Shown piece by piece: positions 10,801 through 22,776 of a stretch of 31,309 nucleotides of DNA. The DNA lies in assembly GCA_900404475.1 (NCBI GenBank), contig OUQQ01000190.1, positions 1 to 31,309 on the forward strand. The letters are read 5' to 3'. The stretch comes from Spongospora subterranea (Eukaryota; Endomyxa; Phytomyxea; Plasmodiophorida; Plasmodiophoridae). The translations under genes and the position numbers were made by a program. Positions within the stretch are counted from its first letter, which is position 1, and each line of letters opens with the position of its first letter. The notes below the pieces were generated by a model. That model ran no database searches, was not told the DNA's origin, and saw nothing but the letters and a program-made list of their open reading frames with translations.

Positions 10801-13800
10801 AATAAATGAAAATTGCCAGAAATCATCGAACAAAGATCAAGGCGATAAATGTGCACGTATCCGCAACTGGCCCCGAACAATTAACTTTATGACGAAAGAA
10901 TGGCAAGGCAAAAAGGCAATGACGAGATTTAATGTCGCGAGTACAACAAAAAAAAGGCAATACCGAGTCGCTAATGGAGTTATGCAACTGCTGATAAGAA
11001 CTAATCCCACCCTGCATAAGAACTTTATAATCTAAAACGATGTTTCCGCCGCGGAGCCGCTCCAATAGCTGAGAATTCGTCAAAGCAAATTAAAACAGAG
11101 ATTTTCAAAAAGCTGCCAGAACGTACGCTGACATGTTTGTTCATATTCGAAATCGGAGTGGAAGCAGCGTTCTGTGCCCTCGATCGCATTTTGAATTGCA
11201 GGGCCAGACGACAATAATCGCGACCGTCAATTTCATCCAATACTGACGTCCAAAAGGGCGAATCGCTTGCCTCAAAAAACAAATGGAACGATTCGCACAG
11301 CTGTAAACACGGAAAACAAAGCGATTCAGATCATATGAAAAGCAGAGAATAAAGACATGTATACAGGAAGGCATATAAAAAAACAGACAAAAATCAAAAC
11401 TGAGAACTAATCACCCAACACGGTCGACGTGACTCGAAAGAGCGGCGTCATCCTTTATTGATCGAAACGCAAACCGGATATGATGAAGAAGCAGATCGCC
11501 GAACGGAACATGATACGAGGGCGCCAATAATATGGCAGCGTTGATTTCGGAAATTTCCGCACTATAACAGCAACAAAGTAAGCTGGAACACTAGGCAAAC
11601 CACATTTAGAGGTACAAAATTTAGCAGCACCCAACAAACAAAGGTTTTTTGATCCAAAACTGCAACTAGATCGAAGAACCACGATCGGAACATGGCGGAA
11701 AACAAAACGCGAACGGGGATGACCCGTGGTAGAATTTTGAAAACTCGCTACATCACGAGACAGCTTTAATGAAAAAAAAACGGGTACAAAAAAAGAACAC
11801 TGAACTTAACTGAAAACAGCGCACGGGACATACCTCTGAACCAAATCATGGAGCGCGTCTCGAGCATAATTCGAATCAACAGCCATTCGATCCATATCCA
11901 CTTGTTGATGGCAAGCCGTCAGCGTCTTTTGAGTATCGGCCAAAAGCTGCCTCATAGAAATCAGCTCCGCGATCTCGTGGGCGAAGTCGAGGGACGAATT
12001 CACAGCCAACGCTGAGTGCAGAGTTTTTTCGGGTGCATATACCATCTCGGCGACGTCGGTGATGGATGAAAGTGCCACAAGACAGGCGATACGAATACTA
12101 ACATCAACGGCGACAGAATGCGATAGACCTCTGGCCTTTAACGTTTCCAGTAATGGAATAGCGGTTTTCGAGCGTTTGGTTTCGACAAACCCGAACGCCA
12201 TTAATGACGACATACTAACTGGAGGCATCATTGATGGTGACTTGCCAGTCGGTAACGATTGATTTACTATGAGAACAGAAAGATTTATAGACCGTTCCGC
12301 ACAATATAACGCAATCAAAATGACGAAGAAAATGTAGAATACATAGCAGAGAGAACTATGGAGGCTGAACAAACAGATTGGAATCATAACTAGGGTCAGT
12401 CAAAGAGAGCCAGAACCAACCTTTTAGCATCTGATTCAATAGAAAAGAAGCGTTCAAGCTGAGTACAGCAGGGTGCTTCGCGGCAGTTGGCGACAAAGCA
12501 GCGGCTCGAGCTGCACGAACGCGCTCCGTAAGTTGCGCTACCGGGCATGCCCAAACCGCATGTCGCAACAGTACAGGGTCACCCATCGCTGTGCACTCCT
12601 GCCATCCATCGGCGTAGGCATGAGTGGCCATGGATTCGGCAGCAAGCACAACGGCTGATGGCTGAAGTGTTGGAGAGCGCAAGAACATCTCGCGGGCGCA
12701 ATTGACTTGAATGGCGGTCAATTGTTGGGCGTCATTGATTCCAAGTAGACGGCAAAATTCAACAAGGGCGTCAATTTGAACGTTTCCTGACGTGAAGATG
12801 AACAAGATGATCGAAACATCATACCAAAATCGGAGCAAAATACATTCGAAACACGGCTGGATGGAAGCTACGCAGAAAACAATCGATGTGCACACCAAAT
12901 GATACGAAGTGAAGAAGAAATTGCGATTTACCTTCAATCTGATTGTCGATAAGAATGCTAATGACGCGACCCAAAAGCTCTGCCCGGTGCGATTCTGAGC
13001 GGAGCTCAATCGGCTTTATAGTTTTCACACCTGAATATTCTACGTCAATGCAACCTGACAAAGCTAACCTTGAAAAGCCATTATCAACCGAAAACACCTG
13101 AACCAGCGTGCAAAAAAGAACACTGATAAGAAAAGTACCGATTTTGTGCAAAATGCACAGCGCTGAGTGTAAGTTTTTTTCAACAGCAACATCGGCAGAG
13201 TGGTCGCACAGTGCCAAAATAATACGTGACTGAACAAGAGATGCGTCCCCTTCCGTATCCACAGTCTGGCTCTGGTTGAACAAGCGGCGGCTTTCCGCTA
13301 ATGCAACCTTTTGGAACCGTCCGGCGTCGACTAAAGTGGCTAGTTGCAGAGCGCTTTCATACTCGGAATGGGAAAACACGGAAGCTAAGAAAATTTCTTG
13401 CGCATGGCCAACATGATCGGACCCAACCATGGCGTAAACGTCGTTGAGCAATGGAGCGTAGCGTGGACCCACAGGTAGGAGCGAAGATAAATTGGACGAA
13501 GCCACTTCATCATCGATCAGCTTTCGAACAACATCAAATACTGCGTCCATCTGTCGTCAGAGATTGAGTACATTGTGGTTTTAAAGAAATACAATCAACG
13601 TGCACATTGAGCTTCACTGCGTGACTATGGTAATTGGCAAAAAAAAAAACAGATCATGAGGGTTCCTGATAACAGGATAAAAGAGCTACAAATCAGCGGC
13701 ATAGTTGAGAAAGTATAAATAATGGAACAACTGTGTAAACACTCACGGTGGGAGGTTGAGAGAAAAACTTAGGAGAATGTGGACGGTTCCGACGAGCAGA

Positions 13801-16800
13801 TATTTCAACTGACTTAATGATTCTGGAAGATCTCTCGTCGCCACCAAGCACGCCTAACTCTTTGAGGGCGTTGAGGTCACCGGGCGCCTCCATACATTCA
13901 CCAATCGCCAGTCTGGCGATATCGGCGGATTGATCATGAGGGAAAACATCTCCAGCCAAAACGGGAACCAATAATGCGGGGCGATGAGGAGCTACATGTC
14001 GTATCAAATACGGAAGGAGAGCTTCCTGACGGTCTTGGTCAATCAGGCGTTCGCGTATATTGTCGACTATTGTTGAAGCAGAGGATCCTGAAAGCAGAAT
14101 TTGAACACGCGATAAAGAATTGGCAGATACGAAATCAGCCAATGAATGATGGCCAGATGGCTCTGGATCCCATTCGTACACGAATCGAGCAAAGACGCGA
14201 ACCAGATTGGTAAAATGCCGGATTTCTGGATTCTCGAGATATCGAACAAATGCGATTTCGATAAGGTCGAGGGCGTTACTGACAAGGCCACAATGCGAAT
14301 CGATGGCAATAGTTCGGCGGATAAACCAAGACGGAAAATCATGATCGACTGAATTGAGAATTGGTGCAGTTACATATTCCTCCCATGATTTCAGGTCCGA
14401 ACAAGATTGTACCACAGGGCTGGAAAGCGCTGCTGACGAAAAACCCGGATCTGCCTCTACCCAATCAACACCGAGAGGGCATTCAAAAGGATTACAAGCG
14501 GCAAGAGTTTGATGGGGAATCAGACAGGCGTATCTAAAATGCATTATCAGTCACAATACTGCTTTCTTGAACAAGAACAAACGTAAAACTAAATGTCGAA
14601 ACAAAGAACTTGGATCGAATTCAAGTAGATGAAAAACCAATTTCATAAAAAGACGAGACGAACGTTGATACAGGAACAGCTTCAGGGATACAGTCAAGGA
14701 TTGACAGCAAATGGGGATAGAGCACGTGACGATGTCGGGAAAACAAAATTGCCAAAACATCAACATTTCCCAAAGTAGAAGGTCGTTCTGCAACAAGAAT
14801 ATTTTCAGATGCGGCCATAAGCTTCGCTGTCTCCACCAGTGTTGTCGATCGAAAAGAAATATACCTAGTCATGTACAGAGAGTAAGAAAATGTAACATCA
14901 AATACAGTAAACCTCGACAACAGCGAATTGGAAAACGCAAAAAAAGTGCATGTAGGCAAACGACGCTACCGTTCAGGATCCCAATCTTGAATGATGATAA
15001 ACGTTGCGAGCAAACGTAAATAAAACCGGAAGACGAGACGATACGCCCAAACAACGGCATCAGGAGAATCCAATCTATAAAAAACAATCAGATAAATCAA
15101 AATAAAAGAATCGCCGCGAAACAACGTTTTTGAAGCATTGTCAGTGAGCGAAATACCAAACTCCAGCAGTCTACGCTGGTCGTCCGCATTGTTACCGCAA
15201 CGGACCCGGCACTGCTCGAGACTCCAAAAAGGATCATGCACGACCTTAACCAGAAAAGCAGTGATTGCGTCAGAGTTAACATCAGATCGCTCCCACTGTC
15301 GTTTGTAAACAGGGTCGGTGGAAAGACCGTGTTTGACGCAGATAGATAGCGCCGTATCGTACTGATTTTTGGACAAACAATACTGAAGCGCTTTCTCGGG
15401 GGACACGCTTTGAATAAAAAAATCAGAGACATTATATCAAAAGTTAATGTAAAATGTGTTCAAATTTCAGAAAAACAAATGAGTAATTAATGCGAAATAG
15501 GTACGGCTCTGGACAAAGACAAAATACCTGAATATCGATACGGAAACGTAACTTTAAAGTAAATGATGATAATGGTGTCATTCTACCTAGACAAGCACGA
15601 AAGGGCGAAACTGCTTCTCTCGAAAATGCCGGTGTCTGACTCGCCTTTTTTTGATTCAGCTTCAGGCCACGAGCGCCGAGGACGTAAAAAACCTAAGCGT
15701 GACTGCAGTACATATAATTCGCCGATATCAGAGCGACCGGAAGAGAAGAGTTCCAGCTTAGCATCGTCCATGAACAAAACTGAAAAACAACAACTGAGTC
15801 AATCACAGAAAACGGAATGTAAAAGTAGGAAACCCCATCATAGAGCAATATTAAGCGCGGCAAAATATTTGCCGGAAATGTGCAACAGCGCAAAGATCTG
15901 ACTTTACCTGGTGGGCAAGATCGCAACGTCAAATCGAATATGGACGGTGTAGGAAATTGAAACGACCACAATTTGATTATTCCTTGGACAAAAGCGATCG
16001 CTATATCTGAATACATATTGATGAGTCTACTTCAAAGCAACGGAAACACTAACACTACCAAAGAAAGAAAAATATTTGCAAAGAAAAAAGAACGACGAAA
16101 CTTATGGAAACGTGAAACAGCAAAGCTTACCATTGTCACTCCAGAACGCGATATCGGTCGGAAATGACGGCAATTGCATAGCGCCTAGAGTCTCGAAATG
16201 TGGCAATCCAAACAATGATAAATGACCATATGCATCTAGAGTGGCAACGAATTTGCCGCCAGGCGATATACGCACATGGACAGGGGCGATGGAATCTTTC
16301 GATAAACGTGACAATATTGATCGTGAATGACCTGCTTCTGAAAATTAACGATTCATGACAACGCAAATTGATCAGCCAACGACCTAAGATGTTGGCAAGG
16401 CGACTTGATGGCGTAAAATTTGCAGCAATTGGCTCATCCCTCAAAACACGGTTCTGCGACTGAAGGTCAATATGATGCGTTTGTGGGTCAACCGCAACAC
16501 GCAGAGCCACAATAGAGAGTCTTGGATCGACACGACGAGGATCTTCTGTATGAAAGATTTCTGACGCAGATGGATCGGTTTTCGGGCTGAATACCAGTAG
16601 AGTCCTAGTTTCTACGCAAAACACGGCACCGACTAAATGTTCAAAAACATGCTGAAGCGAGTATTGTTGCGAGAAACTAACTAGCAGAAGTTAGTGCGAG
16701 CAAACAAACCATGTCCATACAAACCTGCCAAGGGTCATAGCGATGGAGTCGCTGAGAGAACGGCGGGGAGCAGCAGAATCGCCGCTGAACGAAGCGACAG

Positions 16801-17963
16801 CCTTGTCCAGGTCGATACTGTAAACTACTGCTTGTTGCGTAACAACACATATAACAGGAGGGGCGGTCTCCTGGACAAACTCCACGCCGACAATGGTGCC
16901 GTTGATCGGCATCTTGATCATCTTCCGCAACGTTTCGCTCAGGTTTGAACTGTCATATACGTGAACATGGCCAGAGAAAGCACAAGCAAAATAGCGTCCA
17001 CTTGCTGAGAAAGTCAAGCAGGTTGGTACATCTACAGAGCCTGAGACACCTGAACCAACATTTCCTATCACATTTTGATATTTGAAACATATTACTGAAA
17101 AAAGTGAAAGATTCTTTGTCTCGAAAAAAACAGGAAACAAACACCAAACCACAGTAATGATGAGGTATCGGCATTTGTGTATCAACTGATACAAATGTGA
17201 CAATAAACAATTGCTAACAAAACAGCGAACACGAGCATTAGGAAACAGATGACCTTGCCAAATTATAAACAACTGAGTCGCATCGGAAGAAATGTTTGTT
17301 TGCAAACCGTGGGAAAACATAAAAATCAAAAGAACCGTCGATTACGATGAATTTCGAATAAGTCGTGGTCTCGAATAGATGCCGTTTTATCATCGGGGTT
17401 GAACCGAATGAGTTGGATGCCAGAATAGGTGCCTACCGCCGTAAAATCGCCATGTCGGGCCCCGTGCCAGTACCTCCTGTTAGAATAGTGCACACCCAGC
17501 GATGTTCCTGATGGCAACGGCGTTCCGGAAAGCCCTAGGAGGTGCCAAAGGCGAGAGCAAACGCTAAAGAGATACTGTCCTATCAATAAACACGCAGTAC
17601 CAAAAGGAGAGCCCGTGAAAAATGCAGAATAACGAACAAACTCGGTCAGAAAATTACAGCAATTTACAAAAATTATAAGAGATCAACTGTAAATATGAAA
17701 AATAACGTCAATCACGATTTCAGTCTTCACAACCGATAGTTTTTTTATGCAAAAACAAGATACTGAAGAAAAAAATGTCTCCAGGAAACCAACGCGAGTT
17801 AGCGAGGCTCTAACCTCTTCTTAAAGCGATTACCGACGGCAGCATTCGACGAATCGATATGATCAATAACGTCGTAGGGGGTATCGGCTCGTAATACTTC
17901 GCTGTGAACGGCCCATGACGCAACATCGACTGAGTTATAAAGAATGTCGTCCATTGCCGCCAT
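7878..17963 (-). CDS. NBAS: NBAS / SMGL-1 family Sec39-domain protein, about 26 exons
   Basis: Exons: 17815-17963, 17346-17563, 16721-17094, 16384-16651, 16131-16337, 15908-16006, 15587-15779, 15126-15407, 14970-15074, 14655-14864, 13747-14533, 13139-13550, 12932-13054 (or -13030), 12421-12786, 11834-12266, 11420-11561, 11127-11300, 10964-11068, 10519-10714, 10241-10364, 9934-10127, 9592-9737, 9246-9447, 8867-9027, 8364-8687, 7878-8213. Phases agree throughout; the product is about 2,109 residues (human NBAS is about 2,370). The N-terminus reads as a WD40-like propeller. Near residue 510 begins the Sec39 region, with VYKRQWERSDVNSDAI against human VYQRQWRKSAVNVASI. Later matches include VDMDRMAVDSNYARDAL and LLERLRGGNIVLDYK. 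NBAS joins RINT1 and ZW10 in the NRZ tether for Golgi-to-ER vesicles, and its relatives act in nonsense-mediated decay. The least certain edges are exons 2, 10, 13 and 20. Confidence 0.93.
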
Positions 17964-18045
17964 GCCTAATAATGCTGCCGCCTCCCGTTACGGGGGCAAA
18001 TCGATGACGAACCTTACACCAGTTAGATTCGGGTAAAAAGTAAAA

Positions 18046-18892
18046 ATGACATTTCGCGTTCGTGGTGCCGCATTAAATGCAATCAGTATCGCGCAAACAA
18101 TTAATTGCGCACTGCAGTTGAATCGCACATTTCTAAAAGATCACAAAAAGAACGTTCGAAAGTCTTTGATGAGAACCAAGGGAGGTCCTCCACTTTTGGT
18201 GGTCGCTATCCTCGATTGTCGAAGAGTTCAGACTTGTAGCGACATCGCACAACATTAGTCCAAATGTGCAAGGGTTTCAGCAGATTAGTGCAAAGTCCCC
18301 GTCAACGTCCGAGGACTCAAACAGCAGTTTTCAGGCGCGGATCTCCTTCGGTATACGAGCTGATGTATACGCTTGCCGGAATAGTCCACACATCTCGAAG
18401 ATGTGACTATGTACATTCGAACATGTCTGGGTCCATGCCCAACGATTGCAATTCATTAGTGATGCTAATTTTCACGTACAGTAATTGGGAACTTATTCCA
18501 ACAATTTGCTCAGGGTTATCAGGTTAAATCTTTACAAAACGTCCGTCAAAACCCAATCTTGGTCAAATATAAATTTGTTTTTTGTTCGAGATTGCTGGGT
18601 TATGATTCGATATGGCAATCATTCGAGTTCATGCTAGACCGACGATCTATTGAGTTTTTTAGGCTTGAGTCCGTGACGACTACCTGGGCGTTCTTTCATG
18701 AGAACGACGTAAGCTTTTCAGAAATTTTGAAAACAACTAATGGATCGAAATTCTTGATCGGACGGTTGATCAGGGGTCCATCATGAGGCGAATTTTGTGA
18801 ATGGACTGCCAGCGGACAAATCTGGACAGAAACGAAACGACTTTCCCAACTTCTCAATCTCAGACAATGATATAACAGCGGTTATCAATTAG
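18046..18892 (+). CDS. Unidentified protein, six-exon model with very short introns
   Basis: Model exons are 18046-18085, 18118-18198, 18240-18350, 18385-18514, 18591-18708 and 18830-18892 (180 residues). The last two are best supported: donor GTAAGC after AAC GAC, acceptor CTGGACAG, and a clean join reading FFHEND then KRNDFPNFSISDN to a stop. The first three introns would be only 32, 41 and 34 nt, which is near the lower limit for animals, so the 5' half may be wrong. The start lies 82 bp from the NBAS start on the other strand, which would suit a shared promoter. No family is recognised. Confidence 0.38.
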
Positions 18893-19375
18893 TCGCTGAT
18901 ACATTTCGATCAGTCGAAGAGCCTGTGCTTGGCGTTGACGACTCACCGTCTTTTTTTTGTTAAAAAATAAGTCGGTTGGATTTGTTCAGATGTCTCGAAC
19001 CTGTTTCAGCAACCTTTATTTGTAGCCTTTCTACAATTTGCTCATTATCAGCCGTACGCAGGCAGCTGAAGTTTCTGCAGATCCACTATATGGAATCGGT
19101 CGCAATTCTTGTTCTGTCGTGCAATAAGAAAATTTCAGCTTCCATCATCACCAACACAAGAAATATGTCATGGACATTGTGATATCTTATCAAAAGTCAA
19201 ACGCATCATTACCAAACAACACTCTTTTCGATTCATATCCTGAAGGTGGGGGGGGGGTTCGTCTCAAAATACTCATAGCATGCAACAAAGGGAAAGCATT
19301 CCGTCGATGGGCATGATCAATTTTACGCTGAGCAGTACCCCATGGATGGATACAAAAATCATTCACTTCATCCAT
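18893..19375. other. Gap with a 10-base G run
   Basis: A plus-strand frame (18976-19182) and a minus-strand frame (19190-19375) show no domain. A run of ten G sits at 19248-19257. Nothing else is supported. Confidence 0.4.
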
Positions 19376-19582
19376 TTAGAGCGAGTTTTCGTAACTTGAC
19401 ATGATCTGAAGTCTGTGAGCTAGTATCGACGTAAACCGAGACGTTGAGAACTCATTCCATCCAGGATTCGACGTGCGCCCTTCTTTGGATAAGGACTGAA
19501 ATGAATTGCGAGTCTTGTACTGAAGGGGCTTCCCCCATTTCCAGTCAGGCTTCAACTGCAGCGCGACCAATACCGTAGTCAT
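19376..19582 (-). CDS. Possible 68-residue protein
   Basis: ATG 19582 (context GTCACCATGA) opens a 68-codon frame without introns ending at TAA 19376-19378. The product is basic and Ser/Trp-containing (LKPDWKWGKPLQYKTRNSF) with no signal peptide or membrane segment. It would be divergent from GOSR1, 153 bp away. Composition looks coding but nothing is recognised, and it could be one exon of a larger gene. Confidence 0.35.
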   Translation of the reverse strand: MTTVLVALQLKPDWKWGKPLQYKTRNSFQSLSKEGRTSNPGWNEFSTSRFTSILAHRLQIMSSYENSL

Positions 19583-19735
19583 GGTCACCCCTTGCTGTTA
19601 TGCGCCTTTCGCAGTATCGTAAAGTAACGAACAAGGACAGAAAAAACAGAAAGGCAGTTGTCTGTGCGTTGTTGTGCGTCAGTCGGGTATTTGGATCTGT
19701 TCGTCCCCGGGACAGTTGGACAGCCGGTGACGGCC

Positions 19736-20677
19736 ATGGAAGGCTCGGGATCGGATTTCGACAATTACAAGACCCAAGCGAGGCGGCTTGAAAAGCAGAT
19801 CTATGGGAAACTCGAGGAGCTTTCAGCGTTGAATATCGGTGCTATTCGACAAGCTCAGTCGAGTCTCGCTTTGAGGACAGTCAGCCAGGACCTTAGTAAT
19901 GGCGCCATTGCACTACAAAATTGTATAAAGTCTCTTTTCGAAAAGGTATCGCCCGTTCTGTTTTCAAATTTGCAATCTCTGTTGATTTTTTTGACGCAAA
20001 ATCAGTTCTCGGAAACTATCAGCCGAATGGATGAGCATTTGGAGTCGCTACCATCTCATAGCCCACAGCGGAAGCGAATGGCGCAAGTAGTTGACCGGTT
20101 TAGGGAAATAAACCGTGATTATCTGCTGGAATTTTCCAGGACACAGGTTCGGTTGATCGCAGTCAAAACAAACGTTGTTCATTGAAATTGCGGTCTCAGA
20201 ACGCATTGCGTTCAAGCATCCAACGTGCCGAGTTATTTGCAGGCGACAAATCACATCGGGATGGCTCTAATTCCGAGAGCGATATGCTTCTGCGAGAAAA
20301 GAACAACCTCAATGCTTCGATTGACATGATCGACGAGTTAATCGGGTTCGTGCCGTCTTTCTTTTGCGAAGATGTTCCAAAATATTTTAATTGACGTAAG
20401 TTCCTGGTTTTAGGAGGGCCGAAGCGACAAGAGACGGTCTAGGCAGGCAACGAGGCGTTTTCTCTAGCACTGCCGATAGACTGGACCAATTGGCACGCAA
20501 GTTTCCTCTGATTCACAGCTCGATTAATCGAATTAACAGGTTCTCCGATCATATCTGTCTTGTATTTGCCAAAATTTGTAAATTACTTCTTACAGGCATC
20601 GTCAAAGGGATAAGTTTGCGCTTGCTTTTGTTTTAGCTGTGTGCATGCTGTTCACATTATGGTACAGCTTCGGATAG
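19736..20677 (+). CDS. GOSR1: Golgi SNARE GOSR1 / GS28
   Basis: Exons 19736-19945, 20006-20146, 20200-20345, 20414-20539 and 20596-20677 join in phase to give 234 residues (human 250). GOSR1 is a Qb-type SNARE that drives fusion at the ER-Golgi and within the Golgi stack. The N-terminal helix DNYKTQARRLEKQIYGKLEEL matches the family start. The middle reads RFREINRDYLLEFSRTQ. The SNARE helix covers about residues 140-205 with the central Gln178 in GRQRG, followed by LARKFPLIHSSINRI. A single C-terminal membrane anchor (about 214-231) ends the protein with almost no lumenal tail, as expected. Introns are 53-68 nt. It lies close to NBAS, another ER-Golgi factor. Confidence 0.95.
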
Positions 20678-20684
20678 CAGCAAC

Positions 20685-20690
20685 AATAAA
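20685..20690 (+). terminator. GOSR1 poly(A) signal
   Basis: AATAAA starts 8 bases after the GOSR1 stop and is followed by an A-rich run at about 20699-20709. Confidence 0.6.
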
Positions 20691-20802
20691 CAAAATTTAA
20701 AAAAAAAAAGAATGTAGATCAGTTTTTTTACATTTAAAGCTTCTAGAGATTTATCATTGATTATATTGGATAGATATGTTGAGCGGACCGTTGACGCCAC
20801 AG

Positions 20803-21589
20803 TCATGAAGATTCCTGAGTCCCATTACTGCAGAGAGAGGTTGCCTCATCTCCCGATGTGGTTGGCGATAACGATTGCCGCGTCGACAGATGGGTCCGCT
20901 CGTGAACGGTCAGGTTGCCAGCCGTACTGAACCGTTTGCCGCAGGCACATATAAACGGTTTCTCGCCCGTGTGTGTTCTTTGGTGGGTCTTGGCGTTCGA
21001 CGCCGTGCTGAACGTCTTGTCGCAAATTCCGCATTGAAAAGGCCTATTCCCAGAATGGGTTCTCCCATGGGTTTTCAACTACAAAACCACAATCAGGACC
21101 CAATATTGGTTATGTCGCTGGACTGATTTTACATGATCGGCTCTGGTGAAAGCTTTGGTACAGCCAGAGAAATTGCACAGGAACGGTCTTTCTCCAGAAT
21201 GCAGGCGGGCATGCTTTCGCAGATCCCCTGAATTTGAAAAAGCCTTGGAGCATTCTGAGCAGGCAAATGGTCTCTCCCCTAAGACAGCATCAAAATTAAA
21301 ACTTTGGTCGTTTTCAGGAAACGATCAAAATTTGCAAAATATCACCTGTATGGACTCGTAAATGTGATTTCAATGTGCTTGGTTTGGAAAACGATTTATT
21401 GCATCGTGAGCAATAATATCGGGTTGGATCTGCGAAAGAATATTTGTGAGGGGTCCGCCGTCAATCGGACCCCGGAGTGCATTTACCGTGGATGGGAAAG
21501 GCGACCGCGAATGGGACTGCCTTGTTGGGTAGCGCCCAGCAATTACTAACTCGGCGAGGGACTGGAATCAGTGGATACGCTACCGTCAT
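20803..21589 (-). CDS. Five-finger C2H2 zinc-finger protein, four exons
   Basis: Exons 21487-21589, 21346-21429, 21133-21278 and 20803-21078 give 202 residues with matched phases. Five tandem C2H2 fingers follow a 38-residue head: starting near residues 39, 67, 95, 125 and 153, joined by Kruppel-type linkers (TGERPF, SGERPF, SGNRPF, TGEKPF). Finger 3 has the C-x4-C spacing (CNFSGC). Finger 5 is odd: only one residue separates its cysteines (FICACGKRF). A Ser/Thr-rich tail of about 26 residues closes the protein. It should bind DNA as a nuclear transcription factor; the subfamily is not identified. A TAG lies nine codons upstream of the chosen ATG, with a possible acceptor at the same place. 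Confidence 0.9.
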
Positions 21590-22776
21590 ATCAATGCAGC
21601 AAGGCGCCGGCGACTAGGATCACGTTGGCCAAGGTTGGCGGAAATAAGAAACTTGACCTGAAACGAGTATCGGACTCCAGGGACGAAACTGCGCCAGATT
21701 TATATTTACCGAGCCGCTTTGCTGTCCATGGCGCTATTATTGGCTCTTTCAAATGTGGGCTACCAGGTAGTGCCAAGCCAAGTCACGTCCGTTTATCACA
21801 TTAGTGAGGACTGTCAGTGCTCTGTCCATTGGTCAACGCCGTCCATTGAAACCGGCGTCGGCACTGTCCACAGTCAACTCCTCATACACTGTCATGTCGG
21901 CGCTGCAATCGCTGTTGCACTGTAGTACGCGTGGTTACGTCGCCTGCAAGGTCCGTTTGAAGCTCCCGCCATCTTCTTCGGCAAGTCCTTACATCATCGT
22001 TTTTGTATCACTTGGTTTTTGAATAAATCTAACACATGTCACCGTTGATTGCACAAGCGAATACGTTTAGCTTCCGTTATTTTGATCAAGATATCTTCAT
22101 TGATTAATGAGGACCATTTTGACGATTGACGATGTTGTTATACAAGATGTTTTATTGCCCTCCCCCATCTCACTCCATGTTATTCACATTTTAACAGTGG
22201 CTCGTGTTCTTTATTGTTCGATGACCCTCGTCCGGGCAGGCCTTTTGATGGGTGATCCCCACTGATCCGTATAGCCTTCACAGTTCATTGAAAGTCCGGC
22301 CGCCTGTTAATGGGTCTCGCCTAACCTGCTTTTCCTGACGATAGTGTGGGTGGTTGGGCCTCCTCTTGTCCTTGAATGGTGTGATAGTGATGGGTAGGTA
22401 GTCCGGCACGCCTGTTAATGGGTCTCATCCTTGAATGAGTGTACTAGTGTGGGAGGTCCCCCCTGTTGATGAGTAATCATCTCGACCCTCAAGTCCTCAA
22501 CCTCGGATGAGTGTGTGGGGTGGGCCGGCCCCTCCAGTTGTCTGTTAATGGGTAATCATCCGCTGATCCGTCATCGAGTCCGCAACATACACAGGCGAGA
22601 GTTGCAAGGGTTTTCGGCCGGGCACACCGGCACAGGCTGTCTCACTGGCCCTGGACGTCATAACCGCCGACGGTCTGTGCCGGCTTGTAGGATCGGTCAA
22701 CCGGACGCTGATCAAATAAAATTCCATTGTCTGAGGGCCCAAACAATCCTAAACCATATCAGTACTTCACTCGTTC
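21590..22776. other. Gap between the C2H2 gene and guanylate kinase
   Basis: No convincing coding frame is seen; the frames at 21571-22022 and 22515-22907 lack domains and the latter runs across the guanylate kinase start in another frame. The right half is filled by the degenerate repeats at 22241-22560. Confidence 0.5.
22241..22560 (+). repeat. Degenerate direct repeats with core CCTGTTAATGGGT
   Basis: Related cores occur at 22241 (ccttttgatgggt), 22303 (cctgttaatgggtctc), 22411 (cctgttaatgggtctc), 22462 (cctgttgatgagtaatca) and 22541 (tctgttaatgggtaatca). Flanking words such as GTCCGGC, CTTGAATG, TAGTGTGGG and CTGATCCGT also recur. Spacing is irregular (51-108 bp). It looks like a decayed minisatellite just upstream of the guanylate kinase start. 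Confidence 0.65.

Noticed and set aside
8000..17900. Many short plus-strand and off-frame ORFs across the NBAS region
   Set aside because: They are shadows of NBAS exons or translations of T-rich introns.
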